From contig NC_133897.1 of NCBI RefSeq assembly GCF_964199755.1, positions 74,128,080 through 74,192,079 on the forward strand: a stretch of DNA of 64,000 nucleotides. Reading direction: 5' to 3'. The notes beneath the pieces are model-generated. The model was given only the letters and a program-made list of their open reading frames with translations, did no database searches and had not been told where the DNA came from. Shown piece after piece: positions 48,850 through 62,000 of the stretch (within the stretch, counting starts at the first letter, position 1; each line of letters starts with the position of its first letter). Position numbers and translations under genes: made by a program. Source of the stretch: Larus michahellis. Lineage: Eukaryota; Chordata; Aves; Charadriiformes; Laridae.

Positions 48850-50022
48850 CTAGGTTGCTATTACAAGTCTATCCTCATCGTCACTGCTGCCATCGCTAAA
48901 CTGCACCGTGTTTTGCCGCCGGGGCAAGGCGGCTGGCCTGTGTACCTGTCTGTCCGGGGAAACAGTTCGGTGGACCGGGGAGGACTTGGTTAACGCCTCG
49001 GGATTCGCCTTGGAGCGGGGCTCTGCCGGGGCGGCCCTCTTCACCGGGAGGGAAGGGACATCGCGCTTTGGCTTGGCCGGGTTCGCCAGGTCAGTCTTTT
49101 CAGGATCCGCTTTCCCCGGGCTGTCGGTCAGCGGTGGGGCGGGCTCGGGATGGCTCTTCCCACCGTACCGCTGAGGAGGAGGAGGAGGAGGAGGAGACGG
49201 AGAAGCGGCCCTGCCGGCCTGGCCGACCTCGGCAGTGGGGAAGCCAACGGGTGCCGGCTCCAGCTGGGCCTCGCTGCCTGAGGCGGGCACCTCGGAGGCT
49301 CCTTGCCCCTCGGCGCCCAGGGGGCTGACGGAGGGGATGAGGGTGGGCAGGGCGATGTTCAGTATCTGCAAGCTGGGAATGTGGGCCTGTGGGCTGGGGC
49401 TGCCCTGCGGGGCTGCGCCAGCCGCCAAAACCTGGAGGCCCACGGCGTTGAGGGTAATTCCCGGAGGCCGCATCTGTGGGGCGATGTTTGCGTTCGCCAG
49501 GCCCAAGATGTTTACCGTCTCCATGCCCAGCGGCGGCAGAGGATGCAGGCTGGGCGCCCCGAGGCCCTGGATGCCCGGCACGCTCACCTGGCCGATGGGA
49601 ATGCAGGGCACGACGCTGTTCACCTCGGCGATTCCCATGGGATTGGGGGCGGCGGCAGTGCCGGCGGCCGGGCCGCCCGTCTCGCCGAGGGCGCTGGTAG
49701 TTCTGTGGATCACGCTCACAGCAGGGATAGTGAGCTGCACCGGCCCCGCCTGGATGGGAACGAAGGTGGAGTAGGTGGCCAGGCCGGCGGGGACCACCTG
49801 AATCCCCCCGAGCGGTGCCGGCGTGCCATAGGGTGCCTTGGCTTGCCGCTGGGAATGGAGGGGGAGGTGGCTGAAGAGGTGAGTCTGGGGAGCCCTCAGC
49901 TCGGTGGCCTGCTGCGGGCAGCCGGCCAGCCTCTCCTCTGGGATTTCGGTGTAGGAGGATGGTGCTGTCGTCGGCATGCTGCGGTCCACCGGCGAGGAGG
50001 GGGAGCTGACGGAGGGCGTGCT
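48850..50022 (-). CDS. HIVEP1: HIVEP1 terminal coding exon
   Basis: 1,173 bases (390 codons plus TAG) after the acceptor TTGTTCTTTCCCAG. The first residues are [15 protein letters not shown]. It is markedly GC-rich, with many CpG, compared with the introns around it. It is rich in Pro, Ala, Gly and aliphatic residues, carries a (CCT)7 polyproline run, and ends with an acidic Ser-Asp motif and RLVIAT. Long open frames on the opposite strand (for example 293 codons at 49,303-50,184) are shadows of this exon. Confidence 0.96.
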   Translation of the reverse strand, partial: STPSVSSPSSPVDRSMPTTAPSSYTEIPEERLAGCPQQATELRAPQTHLFSHLPLHSQRQAKAPYGTPAPLGGIQVVPAGLATYSTFVPIQAGPVQLTIPAVSVIHRTTSALGETGGPAAGTAAAPNPMGIAEVNSVVPCIPIGQVSVPGIQGLGAPSLHPLPPLGMETVNILGLANANIAPQMRPPGITLNAVGLQVLAAGAAPQGSPSPQAHIPSLQILNIALPTLIPSVSPLGAEGQGASEVPASGSEAQLEPAPVGFPTAEVGQAGRAASPSPPPPPPPQRYGGKSHPEPAPPLTDSPGKADPEKTDLANPAKPKRDVPSLPVKRAAPAEPRSKANPEALTKSSPVHRTVSPDRQVHRPAALPRRQNTVQFSDGSSDDEDRLVIAT

Positions 50023-53000
50023 CTGGGAAAGAACAACACAGGCGTGTTAGTGCGACGGCCGCCGCTATCCTCGGGTGAAATGAAAACGCAAGGTAGCTGG
50101 GAGTGCTTCCCACAGCGCCTTTTAAGAAAAAACAACATCAAACTGGTTCACAGTATATACTGCCCAGCTCGAACAATGAACTAATTTCCTTCCTTTCTTT
50201 TTCCAACTCTTTCCTCGCCCACTAATTGAATTTTCCTCTCCTAATTATCCTTGGCTAATTTGTCTTGAGCACTAGTACTCGAAAACATTGCTGAATATCC
50301 TTTGTATGTGTTTTCTAAAGAGCGAGAAGGCTTTGGAGAACTGTTTTCTGTGGAAATCACCTCAGGCAAGAAGGTTAAATAAGCATAAGATGGCATTTTT
50401 GATGCACTGGGTTCCTCTCCTGGAGCCATTACAGCCTCCGGCAGACAGAGGCAGCATCACAGCATGTTTTCCTGTAGGTGCTTCTTATATGGAAGATGGG
50501 CAATAAGCAATTAGAAGAGATGGATGACAACTACGGCGCCCACAGAAGCAGAGGTGATGGGCGGATACTGGAGTGAGATGTGGGACCCACATTCTGCTGC
50601 CGCCTCAGCTCGCTGTGATTTAGTGCTCAAACCTGGCCCGACAATCATATTTATATGCTCCCTTTTCTTCTCATATAGCCTGTGTTACTGTCCAAGGCTG
50701 GCAACTCCTTTCCTAAAAACTCCTAAAAGGAGAAGTCTTAAACTGCAATTTCATTCTCGTCGTATCTTTTAGTTTCAGGCATATTCATAACACATAGAGT
50801 GGTAGAGCCTTATTTAGTTTATATAGTCCTAAATGGTAATTCTGTGGTTTTGGCCAAACTCTCAAGAAATCTCTAGAGCAGGCACAAAACCGAAACCCAA
50901 ACAGAAATGCTTTGGAAAACTGCTGGTAGGAAACGTATTGCTTAAAACAGAATATGACTTACTGACACTGCAGTGCTGACCAGTCTAAATGGGAAGATGG
51001 GTGTGAGAATGAAGACAACATCTTTCTCAGAATTAAGTCCTGCCTGACACCTCACAAGAAATCCTGATAACGGGTATGAATGATAACGGGTATGAATGCT
51101 TTCAAAGGAACATACAGCATTCCTGAGCTGTCTTGACCCCTTGTCTCGATTGCAAGAAGTGGGATCCACAGCCACTCACAATAGGAAAAGAATGTAGATT
51201 AACCATCAGGCACACGGTTGCCACTTCTTTTGGTCTGGGAAAGGAGGCAGTCTGGAAAGGAATTACTGCCTTGTATTACTTACATGCCTTTTTTGAAAAT
51301 ATATCAATGTAGACAATTATTAGAGCTATATTAATGAAGACCTTTCAACATTTTTAATCGTGTGAATATTTTCTTCAGGCTTCAGTGGCTCTGTTCAATG
51401 AAGGAATAAACTCAGTCAACTGACTTTCTGCTATCTATTGGCAACAACTGAAACCCCAAATCCAAATATTAAGATCCTACCCCTTTTGTGGCAGGTATAT
51501 ACAGTGATCAGAGACCACTACATTTTATTATCTGTCATACCACAAAATCGCACCAATTTACATTTGTCATACAGACTCCATTTCTTAAAAGCAGGAATTA
51601 TTAACCTGTGTCAAACAATGAAAAGCAGCAATAATTTTTACTGTTTTTCCTCATCAATAGTTCACTATCTTAAATTTTGTAAAAAATACAGATTGTAGTA
51701 CAGATTTTCAATGAAAAAACAAGCCACTAAGTACTTAAACTAGAATGAATTCTTTACTTGCTGTTTATGCTTTTGAAAATTTCCTGCTGCTTATTTTTCT
51801 ATAACTGTATGCATATAAGTTTTGTAAATATTGCATTCATCACAGAGAAGGCAGTAATTACTCCTTTATTTAAACTACGTTTTGTATCACATTTTTCTGA
51901 GCATTATTCTGGAAAGTTCTAATGCCTTTACGGTCTGCAGTAAGAATTCAAAACTTCTAAGAGAAATCCTTAGGGTCAATCATGTATGTGACTTGTATCA
52001 TGTCCATTACAGTCCATTAAAATATTGCTGAATTGTAAAAGGCTTAACACCTGCCAGTTCCCCTCTGTGATTTCCTCAGCGGAGTTTTAAAGACAATAGT
52101 CGTCAAAATTACTGAACGCTCCTGCTGCCTTCCATGCAGATTGACCTCATCTTTCTGCATGCTCTGGAGAGCCATGTGTCTAGAACAGACATGGGCAAAA
52201 CTGATCCTTTTCTGATGAAAATGTTCTTTCAGGTTGGAGAAAAAAAAGAGAGCACTGAGAACTCAGGTCTCAGTTCTGCGCTTGTCTCTCCTTTTGTTAC
52301 TGTGCAAGGGCAATCTCCTAGTTTCCTTGAACATCTGGTGCTCTTTCTAATTCTACTACCAAGCATATTTGGAGGAGAGATAAGCAATTGCACAATTTTG
52401 TTATAGTGATAAAGCAAAAACCTTTGGGACTAGATTAATTTCCCTTGGGAATTACCAACGATTCTATCGTCATATTTCAGAGTAAAATGGCTTCTCAATC
52501 CTATCACTTTCCTCTGAAAACTTCATAACCACCACCATATGTTCATTCAGCATATCTGTTATATCCCTTCTTATTTGAAATACAATCTACCAGCTCCAAA
52601 CTTCAGCTGAAATGACCATACTACAATTAATCCTTTCAGGGAGACTACAATCAAAACTAAGAGTTTGACAGTGTTCCTACATCATCGTTGTTTCTAGAGT
52701 CCTACACATCTGTGCTTCGTTTACTGTCAACTCTCTTAACGACTGATCAGACAACAACTCTAAGAATGAAGGGAAGGGCAAACATTTTGATCTTTGAAAA
52801 ATCTCCAAAAAGATCTTTAGAAGGAGGATTTAAAATCCCGCTCTCTCCCCCGGAGTCAGACACTCCTACCTTTGCAAGAGCTGCAGTTGATAGTAAGGAG
52901 TGGCCCAAGGCTACTTCTGGATCGGGGTAGTCCACAGACATCTGGCGACCTGGAGATGTAGGAGCAACATCCCCAGCACTGTGGGGACCCGCTCCTCTCT

Positions 53001-56000
53001 CCTGGGCTTTATCCTCATGTGCTTCCTGATGGGTGAATTCTGCTGGTGACCTGGAGGTCCTGCTAACCGACTGGACTGCGCTAAGGACGGTCATCTTCGT
53101 CAGCAGCGCTTTTGGCAGACCATCCATAGAGTCCGTGTGAACCCCAGAAAAACAGTCTGGAAGCCTGATGTCTTCATCAGCACCAGGGGTGTCCTGCAGG
53201 CCATGTCGAGAGGGGTGATGCTGGGGGCTGGCCGTCACCGAGGGAGTTGTGGATAGGACTGACTCAGCCTGACTGTCTTCATCATCGTCTTCATTGTCAT
53301 TTTCATCTTCATCCGCACCATCAGACTCCTCCACATCATATCCTGACCGGTCATAGCCAAATCTTTGCTTCTCACCTGCAAAAGTGGGAATGAGAAGGTA
53401 AGCCGATGGAGGTCCTGGACTAATTGGGAGAGGAGGTGGGAGGCAGGAATTAGAAACACCAAAACCACGTCATGTGCATTTTTCAGTCACATTCGATTGC
53501 ATTAAAGGAACAGGGAAGATATTAATTTTTTGTTGTATTTTCTAGGGTACATACTTAATTATACAGCTACACAATCGTTCACTTTCTGCTTCCGTGTTGT
53601 TTTTAACCTTCTGGATTTGGCTGTTTTCTTTAAATCCATTTATAACCGTTTGCTCAAAGTCACCCTTCACTCTTTTGCCTGGGGAGAAGTGAGCAGATTC
53701 CTGGTTCATTAAGTTCCCAGTGACGACATACGAAGCTGGCCTGCCAACCTGAGCGGTGGGATATTCTCTAGCTGGTTCTGACTCATAAGTGGGTGTCCTT
53801 GTACCTAATATGAATCACTGCTGCAAAGGTTTTTGAAGGATGCAAACAGAAAGACTGGAGGCTGTTAGTCAGGAATCTGTCTCGTTAACAGGCAAAAGAG
53901 ACCAAAATTAGACCTTAGCAGATTTCTTCACTTTGCTCCTGTTTTGAAAGGTGTCCTAGGAGGCAAGAAAGCCCTAATCCTATCAAAACTTACCTATGCG
54001 TGAAACTTTGCTCGCATGACGAAGCCCTCCTGATTTCAAGTCTTAAAGCCAAACTGCTGTCTAGTGGTAAATTTCTCTACAAAACACAGCTCTACTGTAG
54101 CTTTTCACCTTCTTTTATATCATAACTTGGAAAGAAAGAATCCTCTTTAGTAAAGAGACAGAAAATCCCATCTGCTGTATCTGATTCCAAGCCAGACTGT
54201 CTGGGATCGTATTTTATAAAAGACAAAACGCTTTGAATGCACTAATATTTTATATTCGATTAAAGGTCTGTCTGCTGAGCTGTCCAAAAAAAATATCACC
54301 ATAAAAATCATTTGGCTCTGCAAAAGCAATAATGGTTGCTTAGTTAAAATCTCAGAGATCCTATTCTAGGGAAATCTACACAGCAACTTACCATCAAACT
54401 GAACGATTCTGAAAAAAAATCAGACCCTTAAAAGAATTTGAGTGTATTATCAATACCTTAGGCTGCTACGTTACCAAAACCAAAATACACATCTTGAACT
54501 CCAGGTAAAGTAAATGGGTTTAATTGAGCTACCTCTCAATAAGTAACTTACCATTATAAGCCTTTATGGTTTCAAATGAGCAATGCAATTAGGAACAAGA
54601 CTAATAGCTTCTTTGAAAAAATCCCTCTATAATGATTTTGCCCCTCTTTGCCTGCACAGTAATTTGTACATTAACTAAATATGGAAACTGTACGTTTTCT
54701 ACATTTACTACAGCAGGCCTGAAACTGAAATGTTATTAAAAGTACCCCAGATCCTCCAGGTCATTGGAACGATGCTAACAAAAATATTTTTTTGAATTTT
54801 AAATAGTCTTCATTTATAATTCTCATCTACAGACAAAGCTGTTCAAAAAAGAAAATACATTTTAGTGGAAAAATTAATTTGTTATGGTCCATTCCAAAAA
54901 TATGGCAAGTAGGATTGTTGAAAATATTATTAACAAAGCCACATGGAGTTATGAAACATTTTTTTTCTCTATACTTCAGTCATTTCTCTTCTTCACATGG
55001 TGTTTCTTCATTATTAATTTGCAAAGCAAACACATCTAAAATGTTAGAACCTCTACATATGTTTGATTTCTGAATGGAAATAATTTCCCTCAATGCCTCT
55101 TTAACAGATCTCAAAGACTTCTCTATGCGTTACATCTAAAGGGTGACCCATACATTTCCTGCAACTCTCTAAATAATGTATGGGGGCACTGCAAAATCTT
55201 GGATTTTGGTCCGGACTTCCTCTTAACTTTGGTGTCTTTACCAACGTCACACAACTATTCTCTGGCAAATCCTACTGTTTCTTTTCTTTTTATTCCCTCT
55301 CTCCACATGAATCACGTTTTCTGTGAAAGTTGATGCCAATCACCAATGACTGTCTCCACTGGCAAGAGAACTACCTGAAGTGATTAGACTGACTCGTCAC
55401 GTTTGTAAAGCAAGGAAAACATACGCTTAAACAATGCCCTGGTTTAAAATAAGAAACTATCTTTTTCCAGATGAACATTTAAAAACTCTACAGGATTTAC
55501 TAGCAAATGCTGCTTATGTAGAAATCTGCATACATCTCGGCTTTCTAGAATAAAACCATGGAAAGGGAAAGGGGAACCGTGTGCGGGACACAGATTCCTT
55601 ACATGCAGGACTCCGTGGGATATCATTTCCCTCTATTGTTTCCCTGTTTACCTCCACCCTTTGTGTACTTGCCAGCTTCTATTTAAGTGTGGTTACCTGG
55701 AGCCAGAGCCTGCAGCGTAGGCGAGGTGACAGCGATGAATGTGGTTCCCTTACTCCCACACCGCTTCGAAACATCAGATTTAAAAAAAAAAACCCATTCC
55801 TAACTCACTTGCTCTGGCAATGCATGAAGGAACGCTCTGCTCTGGCTTTTTTACCTGTGTGCGTGTTTGCTGAAACAACAGGTGCAGAAACTTTTGTAAT
55901 TAGTGTTCCGCTTAAGCACTGCTGTAAATCAGTGGCGTTGCGAGAGGGCCCGATGCTGGAGTTTTAAGCGGTGGAAGACCCGGGCAGGTTACGGGTCTTC

Positions 56001-59000
56001 TCCGAATGAGGCATCGAGCTGAGGCTGTGGCCACTCCTTCTGCTGAAAGACTCTTTTTCAAGCACTGTCTCGTTAACCAAGTAGTATTGGCCCCCATCCA
56101 CTTTAGTAATGGTACACTGCCTACTAAAGTTCCCTTGCAGTTTTAATTGGGGAAAAATTAATTCTTCGCTTCCTATCTTAAACTATGCACAATTATAACC
56201 ATATGCTTATGTAGCTCATATATATATATAACTACAACTGACTCAATTTCCAAGGGGAACAAAATGACTTCTGTGTTTAACTTTGTGTGAGGTTGTAAAG
56301 CAGTGTGGGATATTTTTGAATGAAGGATGTGTCATAAATTTAAAGGCCGCTGGCATATGGGGAAATGGCTTTTGGCATGAAAGTTCACAGTTGTTTTTTT
56401 AAAAAAAAGGAAACAGGAAAACAGTTTCACATTATTAAGTGAAGACTGTTCTGCTTTATGAAAGCTACTTCTCTTTCAAATTTGTAACTTTCACCATTTT
56501 ACAAGACCGCCTCATTCTTTGATAAAGAGTGTTTTTGGAAGAGTAGGGAATGTCTCTCATCCTCTGTCAACTGTTGCAATCTGTTCTTTTAAACCCCTTC
56601 TTTCTTCTTCCTGGACTTCACAGGAGAAAGGGAAACTTTTGGCTACAGACATGAGCTCTGCAAAAATTAGGAACAGCTGGAAATAAAGGTATAATAGAAA
56701 TGCGGACACGACATGCCAGCTATAATCATATTTAATAAAATTGAGTTTTTAATCCTAGGTATCGAAGTAAGTGTTATACAAATCATGGGCAAAACTCATC
56801 TTAGTCCGTCATTTATTTTGTTGCCAGTCCTCAGTTAGTTCACCAGCTCTGTATTGTGTCTGTGGTGTTGGTGAGCTTGTTGGCTAAGGCCCTGCTATAC
56901 TGACATTTTACCTCAAAGCGGGGGAAAGAAAAAGCTTCAAGTTCTTTAGCACAATAGCATTAGCTGGACTTATCAGCATCCTAATATGTCCATTAGTGAG
57001 TGAAGCGCCTGGGGCTTGTAAGTCCACAAACTGCTTTTTCCAGTTGTGATGCTATGAACTCGGTAACTGAAATAGGTCTCTCTACGTACTTTATTTTAAA
57101 AGCTTTTTTCCTACAGGAATCCTTACTGTACATGATTTTAACAACGGTTATCTAATTATCGTCATACTGCAAAGCACTGTCGGCTTTTGACTTTCATTCC
57201 TAAGGATATGGAAAATAATAAAATAAAACTAACCAAGAAAGTAAGAGTAACCTCTGCTTCTTTGAAGCAATTATTTACACCTAAGCTTTCCTGGGTAACC
57301 TGTACATTGTAAATCAACACTAGCATTAGCAAGGTTCTTCAGAATCTCAACTTACGACTTTTAACTGTGATATTATCACCACTTAGTCCATCACATGACC
57401 TGACTTATCAGACCCCGCTACAGACTTAGCAATTTCTGCACCACATCCAGGGATCAAGTTCAACGGCTTAAAACTTAATCATATTTGTTTATAACTGAAT
57501 CATATGTAGGTAGATTTTCACATAAAGAGCAAAATGTTAATTTTCATTCTTTCATTGGCAGGAAGATAAGAAAGAACTGAAAATGTAAGTCCAGACTGCT
57601 GAAGTTTTACACGTTCCTAAGCAAATGGACAGTTACACAGATAACTATGGGTATCACTATTAGCTCTTATACAGATTAAAGACATAGCTTACTAAGTATC
57701 TGTTGGTCTGTTCACTATCCCCATTTAAATTTTTATTTACTAAATTTATTGGGTTTTAGCACCTGAGTAATTGAAAGCAGCGTTTATGACCTCAAACTGC
57801 GGAAGCATCTTCAGTTATGGATTACTATCTACATAAAAGCATTTAATACTAAAGTGTCTGTTCTATATTATTTATTCTCCATCAAACTCAAGAAAAAAAC
57901 TCAACCATACAGAGCAACAAAGGCAGAAATATATTTTTTAGTCTGTCATCATGTTAGCATAAACTTGAAAGTAATCAAGTCATCAATGCACTATTTTTCT
58001 CAACAATTACAAACTTAGACTTGCCTTTTTTACCTGTTGTATTAGTCTTACAACAGACCGTTCCACAACCATTTAAACAAATTTTAAAAAGTAAGGATAA
58101 ACATAGTACTGTGAAACAACACTAGCATCTATACCCAAACGTGCCCTCTCCTTGTCTTTCTAAGTCTGCTCATAGGCTTTACTTGACTGATTTCAGTCAC
58201 GCTTCAGCTACTGTCCACTGCTCATCACCATCAAACAGGACTCACAGTGACCTCTACTGGGTTAAATTCAGACTGGTAATAGCCAGTGCTCCTCAGAAAC
58301 GAGAAAAAACAACTGTGGGATTTCGACTTTCATTCCTGAGAGTATGGTAAGTAGCAAAACAAAACTAACAACAAAAGCAAGAGTAACCGCCGCTTCTTTG
58401 AAGAGATTTTTTTTTTTTTACACCTAAGCCTTCCTGGACAACCTGTACATTGTAAATCAAGCATTAGCAACTAGCATTAGCAACTTTATTCCCAGGCTGT
58501 AGGTGCAGGGCTCCAGCATGCTTAATGTACATCTAGTTGAAGATCAGACACTGGCAGTAAAAAAAAAAAAGAAAAGAATTAAAAAATATTTTGCATAAGT
58601 TATACCGAAGCAGTCTTCCATTCTATTTGCAAATGGAGGATATTATTGCAAGGATTTTCATTTATTTTCACTCCAAAAATGTAGGTGCAGTGAAAACACA
58701 CACAGACTGAGTCATGATTAAGCTAATGAAGAGCCATGGAAACTCACTTAAGATCTACTATAAGTTAATATACAGCTAATTAACTTTGAACCATTGTATC
58801 TTCAGAAGGGTTTATTTAATACCGGAGAAAATGAGAGTGTGTTTTTTTTTTTTTTAAATATATATGTGTGTGTGTGCATATATATATATAAATACATATC
58901 TGAAACTTACAATTAGGTCTTTTCACTGGTAAAGTAATGAATATTTTCAGATAAAATTTCTCTGCAGAGACCATTTAAATAAGTCCTGCCCATCTACTGA

Positions 59001-62000
59001 TTTCATTATTAAATAACTATCTTGTGCAAGTTTACTCAGGCGTACCATACCATTCATATATTAGCTTACATATGAAATATTACTGGTTTAAAGTTCATAA
59101 CTGTTGTACTTTGAAGACAAATTATTGTTGTTTTTAAGACTGCATAGCAAAATGTTGGGTCAACATGGCCGAGGAGGATATCCCCAGTTGCAGTCTGTCA
59201 CACTAAACAGTTCACCTCATCTGACAATTTAATTCAGATATTAACATTCCTTACATTGTAACCCTGTATTTTGGTGACAAGAACATTCCACAGAGCAGAA
59301 GATGAAAGATAAATGGATGAGGCAATGGTTTTGAATACAAAAAGCCATGCCAGAAAGTATTTACTAATACCCAAATGATGACAAGTCCAAATACAAAGAA
59401 TACTATGTTAAAAGCTCTGATCACATGTAGTCTCAAGCTAGAGAGCATCTCTTTCTTTTTTTCCTAGGAGCTACAGCACAACAGAATTTCAGCTTCTCAG
59501 ATTACTGAAAAACCACGCTCTGCGTGTGCATGGGCCTGCATTCAGGACTGTCCACAATTTTACAGTCCTTATTCAATCCTTGTGTACTATTAGTCTGTAC
59601 TGCTCTCAGGTCAACGCTGACTTCTCATATGAATCTAAAAAATTATACATCCAAATAATTGTGTTTGCCTATGCTTTAAAAAAAATACATAAAAACAGAA
59701 CCAGCAAATTCCTTAGTAAATGAAAGATTGGTGGCTGTTAACTTTCTGGCTAATTCTCCAATTCGAAGGCTGGTGGAAGACAAACAGCTTAGTTACTTTA
59801 AGCAAAAGTGTAGATGTTTTTATTGCCGTAAGAGTGATCAGTATTCCAAGCGTTTGGATAACAAATTAGTTACAGACTGACAGACAGACATTCTCTGGAT
59901 CAGGAAACAGGCCAATCTCACACGGCCTACGGGAAGAAGAAAATTTCTTTCTGAGGTCGTAATTATTTCTTATCAGATTTTCTGCACCTTCCTCTACATC
60001 ATCTCACATTGCCTTCCAGCTGAGGAAAGAGATGGGACTGGGCAGACCACTCTCTAAGAAAGAGGTCATTTTTAACCACCACGCAAGTCCTGGAGTGAAA
60101 AATGCATATGTTTTAAAGATGTCGTTTTTTAAAGCACCAAAAGGAAACCCGCCACAAACTCGCCAGAGGGAGGAGGGGCGAAAGGGCCGAAGATGTGCAG
60201 CTCAATACCCAAAGCCCATCACGTTTTCCTTCGTGGGTGACATACTGCTGGCAGGGCTGTCCCTAGAGGTGCTGCCCCAAATGTGAGCTCCACTGCGCTG
60301 CCCTGGGGAAAGGGCAGCTAAAGAGGTGGTCGACGCCACTTTGGTAACTGAGACTGCCTAGACACCTCAAAAAAAAATAATATATTCAATCACATTCAAA
60401 TGTAGCCAAAAAATTAGCATGTACAGGATTTCAGAGAGGGCAGCAGAACCACCTACGTTTGAAAAACCAAGTATGCAAATACTTCACACTTTTTTTCCCC
60501 CCCTCCTGACTCTTTGCCTTAAAAATGGGCCAACAAGCAAGTTTCTGAATTATGATGAGAAATACTTCCAAGTGTAACTAGGTGAGCTGAGAGATGAAAT
60601 TGCGTTTTTAAAGCGTACAGTTACTCATTGAATTTACATAGATAATTGTAAATGCACTCTGTTAGGCAGCAACGGGAGAGGCTGGACTGGTTTGGCTGCA
60701 GCAAGCATGTGTTTATCATGGGCCTAATTATCCTGCTTCTTGGATGGGACTTTTGGGCTGAGCTTTGTGCTCACAGCTGGTTTTGCTATGGGTACCTGAG
60801 CCAGATCATTTAGAGGAGATACGGATTTTATCACCAAGTTGCTTTTTGTTTTGGGGTTCTTAGTTAAAGAAAGAAGTGTTACCTGCTCTATTTTGAAAAA
60901 AAAACAACAACAAACCACCAAAATGACCCACCCAAAAAAACCCATTGCAGTCTTAAAATTAAATTTCTGGAAATGTTTCATGGATTATGTGGCAGATCCT
61001 GTTGAATGTTTGTCTTGCTTTCTTTCCAAAATAGGGTATTTATTTTCTTAAGTAATTACTGTGCTGAAACAAAGAACTTATTTCAGGGAATATATAATAT
61101 ATTTGTACTATGGTTACACACACCCATACACGTTATGTAAAAAAGACAGTGTCTGTCTCTCTCTCTCAATTAAGTAGTCTTAAAGCCAAAGAAAAAGCTA
61201 TCTTTCAACAAACTTTTGAAATTGTTTACTTCTACTGGGTGTTACTGATAATTCTGTTAACATCTGAAACATTTCCCATTACATATAACCACAGAGGCTG
61301 ATTTTAATGTATGCAATCAGGAATATCGATTTATCAATCAATAAAATGTTTTCAGTTCCTAGTAAAGGGAAGTACCTGTTCAGCTGTAGTTTATAAAATG
61401 AAATGAAATGCCGAAAGCTATAGAACGTTGCTTTAAAAAGTTGCAACGATTTTTCTGTCATGTGAAGGCTGAAAATGTTAATGAAAACTGTTCCTCTGTG
61501 AGAATAGGACAGTAATTTGTACTGCCGCTTATCTTCTGTGTTATTTATTTGCTACCTCAAATTGCGAAGGGGAACATGTTTTTTAGCTTACCAAAAAGGA
61601 ATCTGTCGAAGAATGCCAAAAAAAAGGAAAATGCAGGTTTTCTTTGTACCTAGCGCACTACTGAATCATACCAGCTGAGTCATATTCCCAGCATTATTTA
61701 GAATTAGGTTCAAGCTGATTCGCTTATTCTGCTAGCGGATGTCATATGGGAGCAAGTGCATTCATCTTTCTTGCCCTTTACTGTTTAAATAAAGATCCCA
61801 CTGCTTTCTTTTCTCAAAACCTCATCCGCAATCTAATAAACTATTCCACTGAAGGAAGAAAAATACAACAAGGCAAGGCAACAGGACTCTTCTCCCTGCT
61901 GAGAAACGGGAGGACGGAGAAAATGCCGCCACTGCTCGGAGACATGCCGAGATCTGAAAGAGAGTCCAAATGCGCAACCCTGTCCTCCATCTCACTGGGC

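Noticed and set aside
49100-50184. Frames of 337 (minus) and 293 (plus) codons over the HIVEP1 terminal exon
   Set aside because: Out-of-frame shadows of a GC-rich coding exon. The HIVEP1 frame carries the conserved motifs.
59251-59448. A 65-codon hydrophobic minus-strand frame (membrane-like) in the HIVEP1 intron
   Set aside because: Short and in AT-rich DNA, where Phe/Leu/Ile codons arise by chance; no homologue recognised.
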